A DNA stretch of 64,000 nucleotides from Brachionus rotundiformis (lineage: Eukaryota; Rotifera; Eurotatoria; Ploima; Brachionidae). Positions 42,301 through 54,900 of this stretch are shown here, in pieces. Location: the NCBI GenBank assembly GCA_016802295.1, contig JAESIW010000207.1:2054955-2118954 (forward strand), in the 5' to 3' direction. Numbering within the stretch: position 1 is the stretch's first letter; every line of letters begins with the position of its first letter. The position numbers and the translations under genes are program-made. The notes below the pieces were generated by a model. The model saw only the letters and a program-made list of their open reading frames with translations, ran no database searches and had not been told where the DNA came from.

Positions 42301-44926
42301 CAACTTACCACATCTCTGGAGACATGATTACATTGGAAAAATGAAATTCAAAGTAGCATGGCTCAATTATGGCTGATTCGTGTTGATAGCTTGAGTTTAA
42401 AATGTTCAAATTTAGTCTTAGTCCATCTGCCTTTAAATTTAATTATTATTTATAACTAATTAATATATTTTATTAGTTAATTGAATTTAATTTTAAGTGT
42501 TTATTTCATTAGTTATAATTTAATAATTTTTTTCAGAAAAAAAATTAGTAATTAACTAATAGTTTTGGTAATAAACCTTACCGTCAGTTGATTGTGTGTA
42601 TACGAGTCATAGACAAGCTTTTTAGAGGGATTTGGCAAATTGGACACCACATCGAACACAGATTTTTCATCAATTGGCTGAGTTATATTAAAATACAAAT
42701 AATTCAAGTCCAATTTAAAGAAGCATTCAAAATTAGCATCCTTTAATTAAAAAATTAATTAGCTTTTATTCTACGATAGGCCTTTTATACCTGAGTAGCT
42801 ATGGGTGCAATTAAAAAATGGGAATAAGGATGAATTTTGATAACAGGTTGTTTAAATATAAAATTGGTAACTCTCATAGGTATATGCTTTTCGAACTGCT
42901 TGGCTTTTTTGATGGGACTATGGTTAACACTCTGCTCTATGTTTTCTACGGCCTCTACGAAGCTGGTATTCGACTCACATCTGAGTTTTTTAACTCTGGA
43001 ATATGGCTCTGTATAATCGTGGTCTGAACAACAATCGTATATCTTGCACAAACGGTGCACCAAGTTGGCTGAAACATTCATTTCCACTGAATAAAACAAA
43101 AAATACAATGAAAAAATATCGTCTTTATTGACCAACAGCTCTATGTCAATATCCTCAGATGTTTCTTGATTTGCAGTGTTTTCTACACATAGATAGTCCA
43201 TAAATATGGCACCAAATCTACGCAAACCATATTCTTCTTCAACATTTCCATTCTTGTCCCTAGACTTTTCATTTTTGTTCGGGTCCGAGCTATCAACGCC
43301 AATTGCCGAATCAATTGAAATATCAAACAAACTATTTGACAAATAGTGGAATGTCTTGTCCTCAATATCTTCATAACCAGCTCGTAAAAATATCTTTTAG
43401 AATAAGAAAAAACATATTTTTAAATTTTTTTTTTAATTTTAATTAAAAAGTCTATTTAAATAAATTATTATTTTACTTTTTCATTTTGAGCCGGTTTGGG
43501 ACACAATTTACAGCAACATTCGCCCATGCTTTGTACACAAATGTAAGAAATACCAAATAGTACATGGTTAAAGCTAGTTTTTGTATTAACTTCTACAGCA
43601 ATGCCTTTTAAATAGAACGAAACAAAATTGGCAAAATTAGGTGAATTTTTAATTGAATTGGTCGAATTTTTTTGAGTTAATTTAAAAGTTAAATTAAATT
43701 GGTCAAAGTAGCAGCCAATGATGACATGTATATCATCCGAGTCGATTTGTGTGGAGTTATTTTGTTCATTTGGCTCGGTGATTAAACTGCTCACAGATGG
43801 TACATATGACCATGCCCATGACATCCATCCTTGTTGGCTTTCACTTGTTTCTGGCTCAATACTTTCCTTTAGCTGTTCGACAATCTTAAGTCCATGGCAA
43901 ATGTTCTCTGTTACTTGAAGACCCATTTGGTTAGAATCTTCACTTTTTGGCAAATTTAAATCTCCACTCACAATAGCTTGTATCAATTCAACAAATCTAA
44001 TAACCATTGGCAACTGCTGGTCCGTAATGGATACATCAAATTTTCGGCAGTAAAAATTTAGTCTTATTAATTTTAATTGTTGGTCGAAATTGTTTAAGCT
44101 GGCGCCCATTGAATATCTGAAATCAAGCCGGGACTCAATTGAGCATCTATATATTAATGGATCTTGGTAATTGCTTATTTTTGAGCTATTCTTGCTGTCC
44201 ATTTTGTCCAAACAAATAGTCACATCATTTAATTGTAGAATTTTTTTCAAGTCAATTTTTTGTGTATTCACATCTACGAAAGTCTTTTCCCATAGATCAT
44301 TCACACTAAAGAATTCAGCTGATTTCATGTTAAAAGATAGCACCATGTCATCTTCAACAAATTTAACTATTACATTATTTACAATAATGCATATATTGAA
44401 CAAAATTTTTGAGATTATGTTCTGAATGTAGCCAGTGGGCACTGGCTGCGGAGCGTTTGGTTCTGGCACACTATTACTGGACCCAGTCGGCGACATATCG
44501 CCACTTTTATTTAAGCTATTTGAGCTCTGATTCAGGGTGTCCACATCTTTAAGCTTGGCCACAAACTCAAGTGTGTTTATGGTGACAACCACTGGCTCAG
44601 ATGTGATCTTTGTCCATGGAATGTGTATGCGAAGCTCGTGTATTACCCCTGATTTAAATGTTATTGGAATGTTGGTCAAATTTTCGATTACATTTAGTCG
44701 TAGATCAAGTCTGTAAAATAAAATTGATAATTTTTTAGATAAAATTTTATTTTAATTGAATAAATTTAAACATAAAATTAGATAAATATTTATTTTTTCT
44801 TAATTACTTATTAAAAACAGCGTCACCGCCCCATAGCGACAACTGAAAGTCCTCGGGTCTAAGCTTGACATATTTGTCCAGATAGCCCAATAACCAAGGT
44901 GTCAAATACGATTCCAATCTGAACAT
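33367..44926 (-). CDS. VPS13B: VPS13B, giant bridge-like lipid transfer protein
   Basis: Lipid-transfer protein of the Golgi and endosomes; loss causes Cohen syndrome in humans. Eight exons (minus strand): 44926-44808, 44710-43477, 43393-42791, 42740-42582, 42430-42309, 42259-41883, 41826-38828, 38697-33367; 3647 residues (human about 4000). The chorein domain begins at the N terminus (LESYLTPWLLGYL, LSLWGGD). Segments IPWTKITSEPVVVTINTLEF, KFVEDD.VLS, ITDQQLPM and RRFGAIFMDYL are specific to the B paralogue. The Gly/Leu-rich VPS13-C/ATG2-C-like region is at about 3290-3420. The last exon codes for 1776 residues without a break, unusual beside the usual small exons. An apparent frameshift near 41830-41880 is resolved by a 56-base GT-AG intron. 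Confidence 0.95.
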
Positions 44927-45173
44927 TGTATCATAAATGTTTTAGGTGCCAAATCATTCAATTATTAAAATTAAAAATATCTAATTTTTTAATTAAGTCA
45001 TGTGATTGTTAAAAAAATATTTTCAAGTTTTGTTTCTTAAAAACAAGAAAAACTTAACTTTTAATTAAGACAAATTTAGAGCAAAATTAGTTTAAATTTT
45101 GGTTCATTATTTTGAGTTTATTTTAATTAAAGCATCTGAACGCTTTGAGATTTTTTTAGAATCTTACATAAAT
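44927..45173. promoter_or_regulatory. Short bidirectional promoter region, VPS13B / NDUFA2
   Basis: Only 247 bases separate two divergent start codons, so both core promoters and 5' UTRs must fit here. AT-rich; no clear TATA box distinguishable from background. A TTTTTTTAG acceptor-like site at 45158-45159 lies 14 bases before the NDUFA2 start. Confidence 0.6.
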
Positions 45174-45452
45174 ATGTCTAAAGCATTCAAATTTGGTCAA
45201 GCTGTACGCGAGCTCAGAATTCATCTGTGCCAGTCAAGTCAACCATCGGCAGGTGTGCGCAAATTTATTGAACAGTCCTATGTTGGCTTAAAGCAAGCCA
45301 ATCCGAATGTGCCAATATTGATCCGTGAAGCAAGCAATGTGCAGCCAAAAATGTGGGCCCGATATGAGTTTGGCAAAGAGGCACACCTTCCATTGGCAAA
45401 TATGACCCAAGTCCAAGTTCAAGCAGCACTAGAAAAACTAGCCAAAGTTTAA
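45174..45452 (+). CDS. NDUFA2: NADH dehydrogenase 1 alpha subcomplex subunit 2
   Basis: Accessory subunit of the N module of mitochondrial complex I, with a thioredoxin-like fold. Single exon, 92 residues (human 99). The start was placed at the ATG of MSKAFKFG because it follows a TTTTTTTAG site and matches the family; an in-frame frame extension upstream is AT-rich and not similar. [33 protein letters not shown] and RYEFGKE are diagnostic. Lies 173 bases before ACAD8 on the same strand. Confidence 0.95.
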   Translation: MSKAFKFGQAVRELRIHLCQSSQPSAGVRKFIEQSYVGLKQANPNVPILIREASNVQPKMWARYEFGKEAHLPLANMTQVQVQAALEKLAKV

Positions 45453-45625
45453 ATAAAAATTAACTAATTTGACTTATTTAAAAAAAAAAATAAATATTTA
45501 AATAAATTTTTTAAATTTAAATTAATTTTTTGAATTAAATTTATCTTTTAGTAATTTTATAATTTGATCGATTTGTACCGATCAACTAAGAAATATTAAT
45601 TATGACATTATTTTAGTTGAAAAGA

Positions 45626-46907
45626 ATGATTTTTAGACGTTTGATTAAGCCTATTCAATGTTGGCAACGCGGCTACACCACGGGCATATTTTCACTAGAA
45701 TCAAGTGTCGGTCTGAACGATGAACAAAAAGAAATACACTCGATGGCTACCAAATTTGCCAGAGAACAAATGAAGCCACACATGGCCGAATGGGACAAAA
45801 ATGAGCATTTTCCTGTTGATGTTTTGAGACAAGCTGCCGAGCTTGGCTTTGGAGCAATTTATTGTAATCCTGACTTTGGCGGAACTGGTCTAACCAGACT
45901 CGACGCCTCTGTTATATTTGAAGCCCTTTCTGAGGGATGTGTATCCACTTCGGCCTACATAAGTATTCACAATATGTGCGCATGGATGATTGACGAATTC
46001 GGAAATGAAGAGCAAAAAAAACACTGGTTACCAAAGTTAGCCACCATGGAAACATTTGCTTCATACTGTTTAACTGAGGTAATTGAAAAAAATAAAGATA
46101 AAATTATCTAATTCTAAGCATTTTTTATCAAAATAGCCTGCAAATGGATCAGATGCTTCGTCGCTGAAGACGAGTGCTCGTCGCCAAGGTGATCATTATA
46201 TTCTAAATGGCACGAAATCATTTATCTCTGGTGGTGGTCATAGTGGTTTGTATTTGGTCATGTGCAGAACTGGCGCGGCAGACTCCGGAGCTAAGGGAAT
46301 CAGTTGCATAATGGTAGAAAAAGGCACTCCAGGATTGCACTTTGGCAAAAAAGAATCAAAAGTTGGATGGAACTCGCAGCCCACATGCCAAGTAATATTC
46401 GACGAATGCAAAGTTCCTGTGTCCAATCTGATCGGAAATGAGGGCCAAGGCTTCTCGATAGCAATGAAGGGCCTAAACGGTGGAAGAGTGAACATAGCTA
46501 GCTGCAGTCTTGGTGCAGCTTTAGGCAGTTTAAATACGTGCATTGATTATATGCATACTAGAAAACAATTTAACAAATCCTTATCTCAATTCCAGCATTT
46601 GCAGTTCAAATTGGCCGATATGGCCACAGATCTGATGGCCTCAAGACTTATGGTGCGCAATGCAGCTCTAGCTTTGGAAAATAAGCACCAAGATTTGGTC
46701 ACTTTGTGCAGTATGGCAAAAGTATTTGCTACTGAAAAGTGTTTTAATATTTGCAACGAGGCACTACAAATACATGGTGGATACGGCTATTTGAAAGACT
46801 ATGCCGTCCAGCAGTACCTTAGAGACAGCAGAGTGCACATGATCTTGGAGGGAACTAATGAAATAATGAGACTAATTGTATCAAGACATTTATTATTTTC
46901 GGCTTAA
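45626..46907 (+). CDS. ACAD8: Isobutyryl-CoA dehydrogenase, mitochondrial
   Basis: Flavoprotein of valine breakdown: oxidises isobutyryl-CoA to methacrylyl-CoA using FAD and passes electrons to ETF. Exons 45626-46078 and 46137-46907 (phase 0); 407 residues. The first 20 residues are basic and free of acidic residues, a mitochondrial leader. [62 protein letters not shown] and the catalytic Glu389 in LEGTNE identify the ACAD8 branch of the acyl-CoA dehydrogenases. The ATG follows an ATTTTAG site by 9 bases, so either a 5' UTR intron or trans-splicing is possible. Confidence 0.95.
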
Positions 46908-47001
46908 AAATAAATACAAAAAATTTGGCTCAAAAGCATTTATGTTTTTGTTTTTAAAAAATTTTTAGTTAATTGGAATTTTATAATTAATAAATTTTGT
47001 T

Positions 47002-47620
47002 TTAAAGTTTAACTTGAGGCATTTTAAAAAAATTATGAGATTTATAAACGAGATTAATTGGCTTGTCCAAAAGCTCATTTGCATCTGATATATCTTTTCT
47101 CATCGCTTTTATTAAATCATCTAAAAATTAAATTTGAAAAATATTTAATTAGTTTTGCATATTTTTTAATTTACCAAGAGAATTGAAAGTGGTCATGGGA
47201 CGAATAAAACCAAGCATAATTGTTTTTAAATTTGAGCCATAAAAGTCTTGATCAAAATTATTTATAACATATGTCTCCTTCATAATAATTAGATTAATTG
47301 ATTGATTTAAATTAATATTTGTATGATTTTACCATAGTTTTTTTTTCATTATTGTAATATGGATTATTACCAATGCTCATGACCATTTTATACACAGGAC
47401 CATCATTGACCTGAGCCCAACCATAATAAACTCCATTGTCAAAACCAGCAGGTAGTTTTTCAACAACATTTTCTGGGTAATTAGCAGTCGGTATGCCAAG
47501 TTGTTTGCTTCCTCGACCAAATCCTTTGACAACTTCACCACTTGCAAAGAAAGGAAATTTCATATCTGTCTCATTGTTGCCGAAATCAAAGCTAGTCATT
47601 TCGTCACATGAACCTGGCAT
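47002..47620 (-). CDS. RFK: Riboflavin kinase
   Basis: Phosphorylates riboflavin to FMN. Three exons (minus strand): 47620-47333, 47277-47175, 47120-47002 (phases 0, 1); 169 residues (human about 155-162). The flavokinase core is clear: VVKGFGRGSKQLGIPTANYP, NGVYYGWAQV, MVMSIGNNPYY and the FYG...GFIRP segment. The start is uncertain: ATG at 47620 gives a 23-residue acidic extension before MKFPFF, which matches the start of the human enzyme. Convergent with ACAD8 (94 bases between stops) and 136 bases after MRPL9 in tandem. Confidence 0.93.
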
Positions 47621-47756
47621 TTCTGGCAAAATTAGATTAGGAAAAATTATGAAAAAAAAAAATTATTCAAAGAGTTTTTAGCCCCTTTTTTTATTCCATA
47701 AAAATTAGTTATTTTTAAAATTTTATTAACAATCAAAATTAAATTAGATTTTTGCT

Positions 47757-48455
47757 TTAAATTGTTTTGTTGAATGCAGAAAAGTCTTCCCAAAGTCTAC
47801 CAATATTAATGGGAACAATTCTACATTTTAAATCTGACTCAATATAGTCATTGATTTTTATTTTAATCACAAATGGTTCTTGGCTAAAGTCCTTCCAATT
47901 TTTATCTGTAATTTTAATACTTTCATCCAGCTGAATGCAATCGTTATTGCAGATTATTTTGTTATATCTTAGAGCAATTCTTATATTGTCTTTTGCCAAG
48001 ACCCATTCGCTTTCCATGTTCATTGGTATATCCAAAACCATTTGAGATAAGTGTTCCTTTGTTTTCATGGCAAACGGAGATACCTTTGACTTGGTTGATA
48101 GCGATTCTCTCTCTTTCTTGAACATTTCAAGATACTCTGGAGTCGGGTATACAGCAAGACTAGCTGGCAACAGTTCATAATAAGCGATGTGCCTACTTAC
48201 ACTAACAATTTCACCTTTGTGGCCGATTCCTTCAATGTATTCTTTGAGCAGCACATCTACATTTCCCCATTTTTGAGTGTGTGTACATTCGACCAATTTA
48301 TAATGAAAGTGCTTTGATTTTAGATTGTATTTACGCGGATCTACACCTTTGGGAACTAGTGGCACTCTCTCATGCCGCTCGACAATGCATGTGTACAGCT
48401 TTTTTAGACTCAAATTAACTGATTGACTTTTTAAAATTAATTTATTCGTGAACAT
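47757..48455 (-). CDS. MRPL9: Mitochondrial ribosomal protein bL9m
   Basis: Large-subunit mitoribosome protein. Single exon, 232 residues. An N-terminal basic leader is followed by VERHERVPLVPKG, then the bL9-type domain (KLVECTHTQKWGNVDVLL, GIGHKGEIVSVSRH, YYELLPASLAVYPTPE), the region by which MRPL9 is recognised. The C-terminal half is divergent but of the expected length. An ATTTAG site lies about 15 bases before the start codon. Confidence 0.88.
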   Translation of the reverse strand: MFTNKLILKSQSVNLSLKKLYTCIVERHERVPLVPKGVDPRKYNLKSKHFHYKLVECTHTQKWGNVDVLLKEYIEGIGHKGEIVSVSRHIAYYELLPASLAVYPTPEYLEMFKKERESLSTKSKVSPFAMKTKEHLSQMVLDIPMNMESEWVLAKDNIRIALRYNKIICNNDCIQLDESIKITDKNWKDFSQEPFVIKIKINDYIESDLKCRIVPINIGRLWEDFSAFNKTI

Positions 48456-48982
48456 TCTTATCTATATCTAAATTTGAGTACAATCGCTGAACAATCACAT
48501 AATAAATTAAATATTATAAAGAAAAATAAAAAATTAATCATTTATTGTTTGGTTTTGAATTCAATAATTTTATATTTGATAAACATTTCAATTGAAAGAT
48601 TGCAAAAGTTTATTAGTATATTAATTTGTCTTAATTTTGACAAATTTTTCTATAATTTTGTTTAATTTTCTTTTATAAAAGCAGCATAAAAAATAACATA
48701 TTTTAAGATGAAAAAAAGCTAATTAATTTTTTAAAATTTTAAATTTATTCTCAAATTTTAAACATAAAAAGTTTATATATGAAAGTATTTAAACTAAAAA
48801 TAGTCAAAATAGATTCATTTGTTAATTAAGTAATAACTTTTTTTGTTCTTAATCAAAAAATTAATAAAGTAATTTAACAAATTAGTACAATTTAAATTTT
48901 TATTAAAAACTTAAATAAAATAATAAATATATATGTATATATCATTTTAAAAAATGATGATAAAACGACTAATAGAAAAAAA
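48456..48982. other. Non-coding, between HEATR5B 3' end and MRPL9
   Basis: 527 bases of AT-rich DNA between two minus-strand genes; it should hold the 3' UTR of HEATR5B and the MRPL9 promoter. Nothing further seen. Confidence 0.6.
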
Positions 48983-51900
48983 TTATTTTTTAGAAAAATC
49001 AAAATTTAGCTGTATTTTTGGAGTCTTAGAAACAGTGGTACTTTGATTGCTGGGTGTATTGTGCGTGCCATCTCTCTGGCTGGCCGAGGCTTTGAACGCT
49101 TTACCTATTTTAATTTTTAAATCTGGCCATTTATTTATTACTAGTTTAAATTCCTCTTTATAATTTTGGCTCAAATTGAGCAGCTTTTTAATAACTAAAT
49201 TATTAACTAGTTCTTGCTTTCTGTTTGGTCTTGGTACATTTTCTTCAAGATTCAAATAAGTACCCAAAATATGCACATATATAGTTAGGGTTTCTTCCAT
49301 AGAGCTGGGGTTTGTTTGGTCCTCACTGGTTAAAACCACCATGCTCTCAAATAGATTTAGAAGGCTTTTAACCAGCTCAAAGCCATATTCACTGGTCAGA
49401 GATATAAAACAATCCGAATCGTTTGTGTTAGATGTCAATTTACATAGATAAGACAAATGTTCACGCAAGAGTATAATTCGTATTTTTTTAGAGGTGTCTC
49501 TATTGGAAAGAATCTGGTTCAAGCTTTCGATCATACAAAGAAGTTCTCTGTGGTCGTCCGAACACCGCATTGAGCACATAAATACCTTACACTTTTCGTA
49601 TACATTTAGAGGCTCGAATACATGAATGGAACAGTGTTGAAAATAAGTGGCCAGCAATTTCATTATGAAAAGGTTAGAAGTGTTCTTCAAAGCCAAGGCG
49701 GAAATGAGAGATGATTGCTGAATTTGGATAAGTGGACCTAATGAGTCCGCGTTATCAGATTGGAAATGGGAACCATACTCTGAATTGACTGAAGAAGCTG
49801 AGCACATTATCCCAAATGAATCAAATATTGATTTGTTTAAGTTGGATTCTAATTGACTCAGTTCTTCATTTGTGTGATCTTTTTTGCTTAGTAGACTGCT
49901 ACTTGATTCGACCAAATTGAGCAATATATGGTACACAATTGAAACCAGAGAAACACGCTCTTTAACAACAAATAATTAAATTTTTAACTTTTAATTAAGA
50001 ATATTTTTAATAATTTTAATTTTTTTCATATTATTTTTAAAGTAAATAGCCAAACTTGTTTAAAGATTGTCATAATTCTACCCATGCCATTTCCATACCA
50101 AGTTGGAAAGGATGACAAAAAAAGAAAGCTTACATTTTTATCTAAAAAAGCTCCTATAACTTTACTTTAGTGATAAATTTCAATTAGATTTTGTAATTCT
50201 TAGACTATTTTTAATTGCCACTAGCATAATTATTTAAAAATTTATTATTCATTTAATTAATTACTAACATATTTGAGAAAATTAAAATTAATTTACTTTC
50301 AGAATTAAGTCCGGAATGAAACGGTAAATCATTTAGAACATCGATAACCTTTTTCAACAATTCAACATCTGTCTCGGTTAACCTGACACATTTGGTCACA
50401 TGCATATACAAAAATGAACTTTTGCCAGAATTGAATTTAACTTTATTCTCTCCAAGATCAACCGATTCTTCATCATTTTCTGTGCTTTTCCTTCCATTTT
50501 GGAGTAAATTTGGTAAATATCTGATCAAGTCTTTAATACATATCTCCAATATGACAAAAATTAGAGCTGATGAATTTTTTTCACAGTTTTGTGTATTCTC
50601 ATGGTTAGGACAGCCTTTCCATAATTCATTAACTTGTTTTACTATGCCAATTACTAAAAGGTTAATGCTCATCAAATCACGGGTAAGTTTAATTCTAAAA
50701 AATTAACATTTTTTTAATTTAAATTTAAAATTATCTTTTATAAATTGATCTATAATTTACTTGTACAAAATAGACAATATTTCAACACATAAATAAACAC
50801 TCTTGTTTGTTAATATGTCTCTACAAAATCTTATTTTTAATAGTGAATCAATTGATTCTAGTATGTCTTGAATAGTGTCATCACTTAGTTGAGCCAGACC
50901 TTGAGTGTTGGAAAGAGTTTCCAAACTTAGACCAAGTAGCATGAAAAAAAGCTTTTCTTTAAATTCTGGACTAGTATCTTCAGTTTCGAACTCAATTTCA
51001 TTTAGCCAAAGAGAATAACCGAGCAAAATTCTGGTAAAGTGCTGTTTGTAGATTGGTTTCGAGGAATCGACCAGATCAGCATGATAAAAAGAGCCTCCTT
51101 CTACCGGCAACTGGTTGGAATACTCAGGCGGTAGACTCAAATAGGAATAGTCTTTCAAAGCTACTGACCAATGATGGCTCAAAATTTGCAGCTCTGGTTT
51201 TACCAAATTTAGCAAGTTTTCTGACTTGAGACTTTTTCTAGCCACAATGTAAACATCAGCCCACGCTCTTAGGACAGCGAGCTTTTCCACAGTTAAGCTC
51301 AATTCACTATAGATTAACTGGTCATTGTTGACCATGGGCGTACTAGCTGTCTTGTTTGAATTCAATTTTTGAAGTGAAGAAGCTAAAAGCTGATTGACCC
51401 TTCTCAGATCGTTTAGATCTCTTGCAACTCCACTACTGATCCACATTGAGCAAACTTGGCACGCTTTGGCAGTTACATGAGCACTTGTTTCTATGCTAAA
51501 CTGAGGCCTTAATGCTGCGCTCACTTGCGCTTGATACTGTTCTAGAATCAAATGGCCTTTAAACTCCGGATTTGGTTCTTCAACTTTGCCAAAGTACAAA
51601 ATCAAATCCAGCAAAAGATCTAGACCTACAAGCTTAAGAGGATCTAAAGAACTAGTTGCGCCAATACATGCTATTCGCATAAGATCTTGTAAGAATAAAA
51701 TTAGATAATTTTCTTCAATTTCATCTTGATTTTTGAAGTTGGCTGGCTTTGATTTAAGCTTTTTGGCCAGTAAAAGATCAAAATGTGCCTGATGTTTGTA
51801 TGAATTGGAAGTATCAGATGAAAGGTTTTGGCCAAAAGTGGATATAATCCGCCGTATCAATTCAAATGCAAACACACGGTTTGGCCATTTTGGAGATATG

Positions 51901-54900
51901 ATTTTTGTTATTTGCTTTAGTTTTAAATTTTGAGAGTCGGACTGGTAAGCTTGGTTCTTCTGAGATGCAGAAGATTTGTTAAATGTTAATGAGTCGTCAT
52001 CAAATTCATCATTTTCTTCATTATCTAAATTCTCCTCAGATTTTTCGTTTGTGATTTTTTCTTTACTAGATGCTTCGCCAGGTCCAGACAATGTTTCTGA
52101 AATAAAATGTTTAAATATTTAATTTTTAAATTATTGTTAATTTTTTATAATTAATTCAAACTTATTATCTATGTATGTAAAATAAAAATTGAAAAAAAAA
52201 ATAATTTCTAATAATTTAAATCTATGAGAAATGACCACAGAAGAAGAAAATTCCATTTTTTGTCTCACCAATAAGATTGTTGAGTTTGGTCAATTGGAAA
52301 AAATTCCTAGTGAACAGCTAACAAAAATTATAAAACAATACGAGTTAATTGGTAAACGAAGCAAGTTGGTAGAGTTTTTACTAATCAAGCTTTTAAAAGT
52401 ATCAATTCAAATAAATGATAACTTCGAGCCACAATTAATTTATAGTGCATTTGAGTCAAATTTTAATGTTGGTATTCAGGTTTTAAAATTTTGCCTGAAA
52501 AATAAAATTTCCAATGACCAAGATATGCAAGAACTAGCCAGTGCAATTAATAAATCTTTGGAGTCTGGACAAGATCTGGCCCCAATATTGAGCATTGTAA
52601 AGTCAATCATAAAATCAAAACATTTATTAGATAACAACCTAATATCAAAAATTGACTTATTTTTTATCAATACAGACTTATCTAATATTATAATTGGTCA
52701 TAAGTTCTATATTTTTAATAAGTTTGTTAATACTTTAAATTTTTACATCGAACGTAGGAATGTTAACAGAGAATTTTTGGAGCTAATCTTTATAAAATTT
52801 GGCAAAAAGACTATTTTGGCTCAAATTGAAGAATTAAAGTGCCCTGAGGAGATAAAAGAAAGCCTAATGATCAACTTTTTGATCATGGTATTTAAAATTT
52901 TGACTAATTTTGAAGCGAACATCGAATCTTGCAGTGACTTATTTTACCAAGAAAATACCTTTCTACTTGATATGGTCTTTAATGGCAAAGATGATGATTT
53001 GGTTGTTAATTTTTGTTATCTTTGCTTGAAAAATGAAGCAAGAAATTTAACTAACTTAAAAGATACATTTGATTTTGACTTGAATAGTCATATCATGTTT
53101 CTTAAACTTTGCTCAAGTGTTCGATTTGATTACCAAGTGTTTATAGATTGGCTAATTAACAATGAGACCAATTTTTTGGAATACTTCCTCAAATATTTAA
53201 AATTACTGAATTCTGAATTGGTACAAAAGACTACTTTTATTGCAGATATAAAGAGCAAATTGAAAGTATGTGGAACAAAAATTGACCAATTTAAAAAGGT
53301 CATCGAAGTAAATTGTAATGAGAAAGTGGATTTTGACCAAATGTTCCAACTATTGAAAATAGTTGAGGATAAAATTAGGCAACTAAAACTTTTGTTTCCG
53401 TACAACTGCGAGCCTCTGTTGCGACGCCTACACTCAATCAATTCATTAATTTAATTTTTTTATAAGAAAATAAAATTATTAATTAAAAAATAAATTCTTA
53501 ACTTTATTGTTATATTTTTAACGATAATTTAGATTGAATACCAAAATTTTTTTAATTGATACCACGATTATTAGAAAGCCCAGGAAGTTTTTTGATCTTC
53601 GTTTTAAAAAAATCTTAAACTGTATTATATTAAAGTAATAATTATTTTGAATTTAAATTAATTTTTTATTAGCAATGTTTTGATAATTTTGTCAATTTCT
53701 AAATAATTTAAAGATTACTATTTTTTAAGATAATAAAACATTTTGAAATTTGACCAAAAAATGTATTGGGTCTTCTAGTATTAAATAAATGAACACATGA
53801 ATTGAAAAAAACCAATAAAATTAACACTTAATTTATTTTTATTTTTAATTGACAATTTTTAGATTTAAAATTTATACTTTATTAAAAATTAAAAATTTTT
53901 TTTACAATTCAACTCAATAGAATGTCTCAGGCGAAAATGCTGAACCTTTGGTAAAGAAAAAAGAGAGACTCTGGTAAGATAAACTTTTGATATTTTACAA
54001 AATTTACAATTGAACATCACATAACTACCGAAAACGATGCAAAATGGTGCGAAAAATTTGGTAGTAAAATGATGAAGAAAAGATACTGGACTTGTCTTAA
54101 TAAATGTAAAAATTAATTTTGTTTGAATTTTTTTCAAGAAAAAATTTTAATTAAAATCAAAAAAAAATATATTGTGTAATAATAAAATTTAAATTGCTTA
54201 TTTTTAATATTCTAGCTGTTTAATGGGCCTTTTTTAATGTTTTTTATTTAAAATTTATTTAAACTTTATTTTTTTTACCAAAAAGAAGCTTTCCATTCTT
54301 CAAAATGGTTTTTGAATAAAAGGACCCTTCCTCTAAACTCGACCGTAGGCTAAGGACTAATCAAAGGAGCATGGCAATATAAACCAACTTACCCTCTGTA
54401 CTTATAGCTATATCTTTGCACAAAAATAACCAATCTTTGAGAGTTGTCTCATTCAATGTGCAAGACAAAAGGCTGTAAAGAATATCGTGAATGTCACTGG
54501 TCAGACCAGGATTTGTCTCAATGTCAAGCATCTTGAAAAGCAAAAATTCCAGACCTCGGTCACTTATGAGACACAAGAGACCGCTTGGACGCGTCTCGTC
54601 CGCATAATCCTTGGCTATTTTGCACACGTCAAGCGAGTTCTTTTGGCAAAGTTGCCTTAGGCAATTGATGCTGACCCTCCTGAGCACAAAGTCCTTGCTT
54701 ACCAACGAATCGAGCAGAAAAGGAATCAAACTTTTCAAATTGGTCATCGTTGGCGCGAACAAATGCATTTGCTGCATGCATTGAATGGCCTCGGCCTTGA
54801 TTGCCGAGTCGTAGTGTTGCTTCATCACTGTGCACGTGATCAAACAAGAGCTGCATGTGTGCTCGTCCATTTGAAGCTCTGGGCCGAGAAAAGTGATCAA

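Noticed and set aside
45099..45173. Upstream in-frame extension of NDUFA2
   Set aside because: AT-rich, not similar to the family, and it spans a likely splice acceptor just before the chosen ATG.
53889..54137. 82-codon minus-strand open frame within the HEATR5B intron
   Set aside because: No family resemblance, and composition like the surrounding intron.
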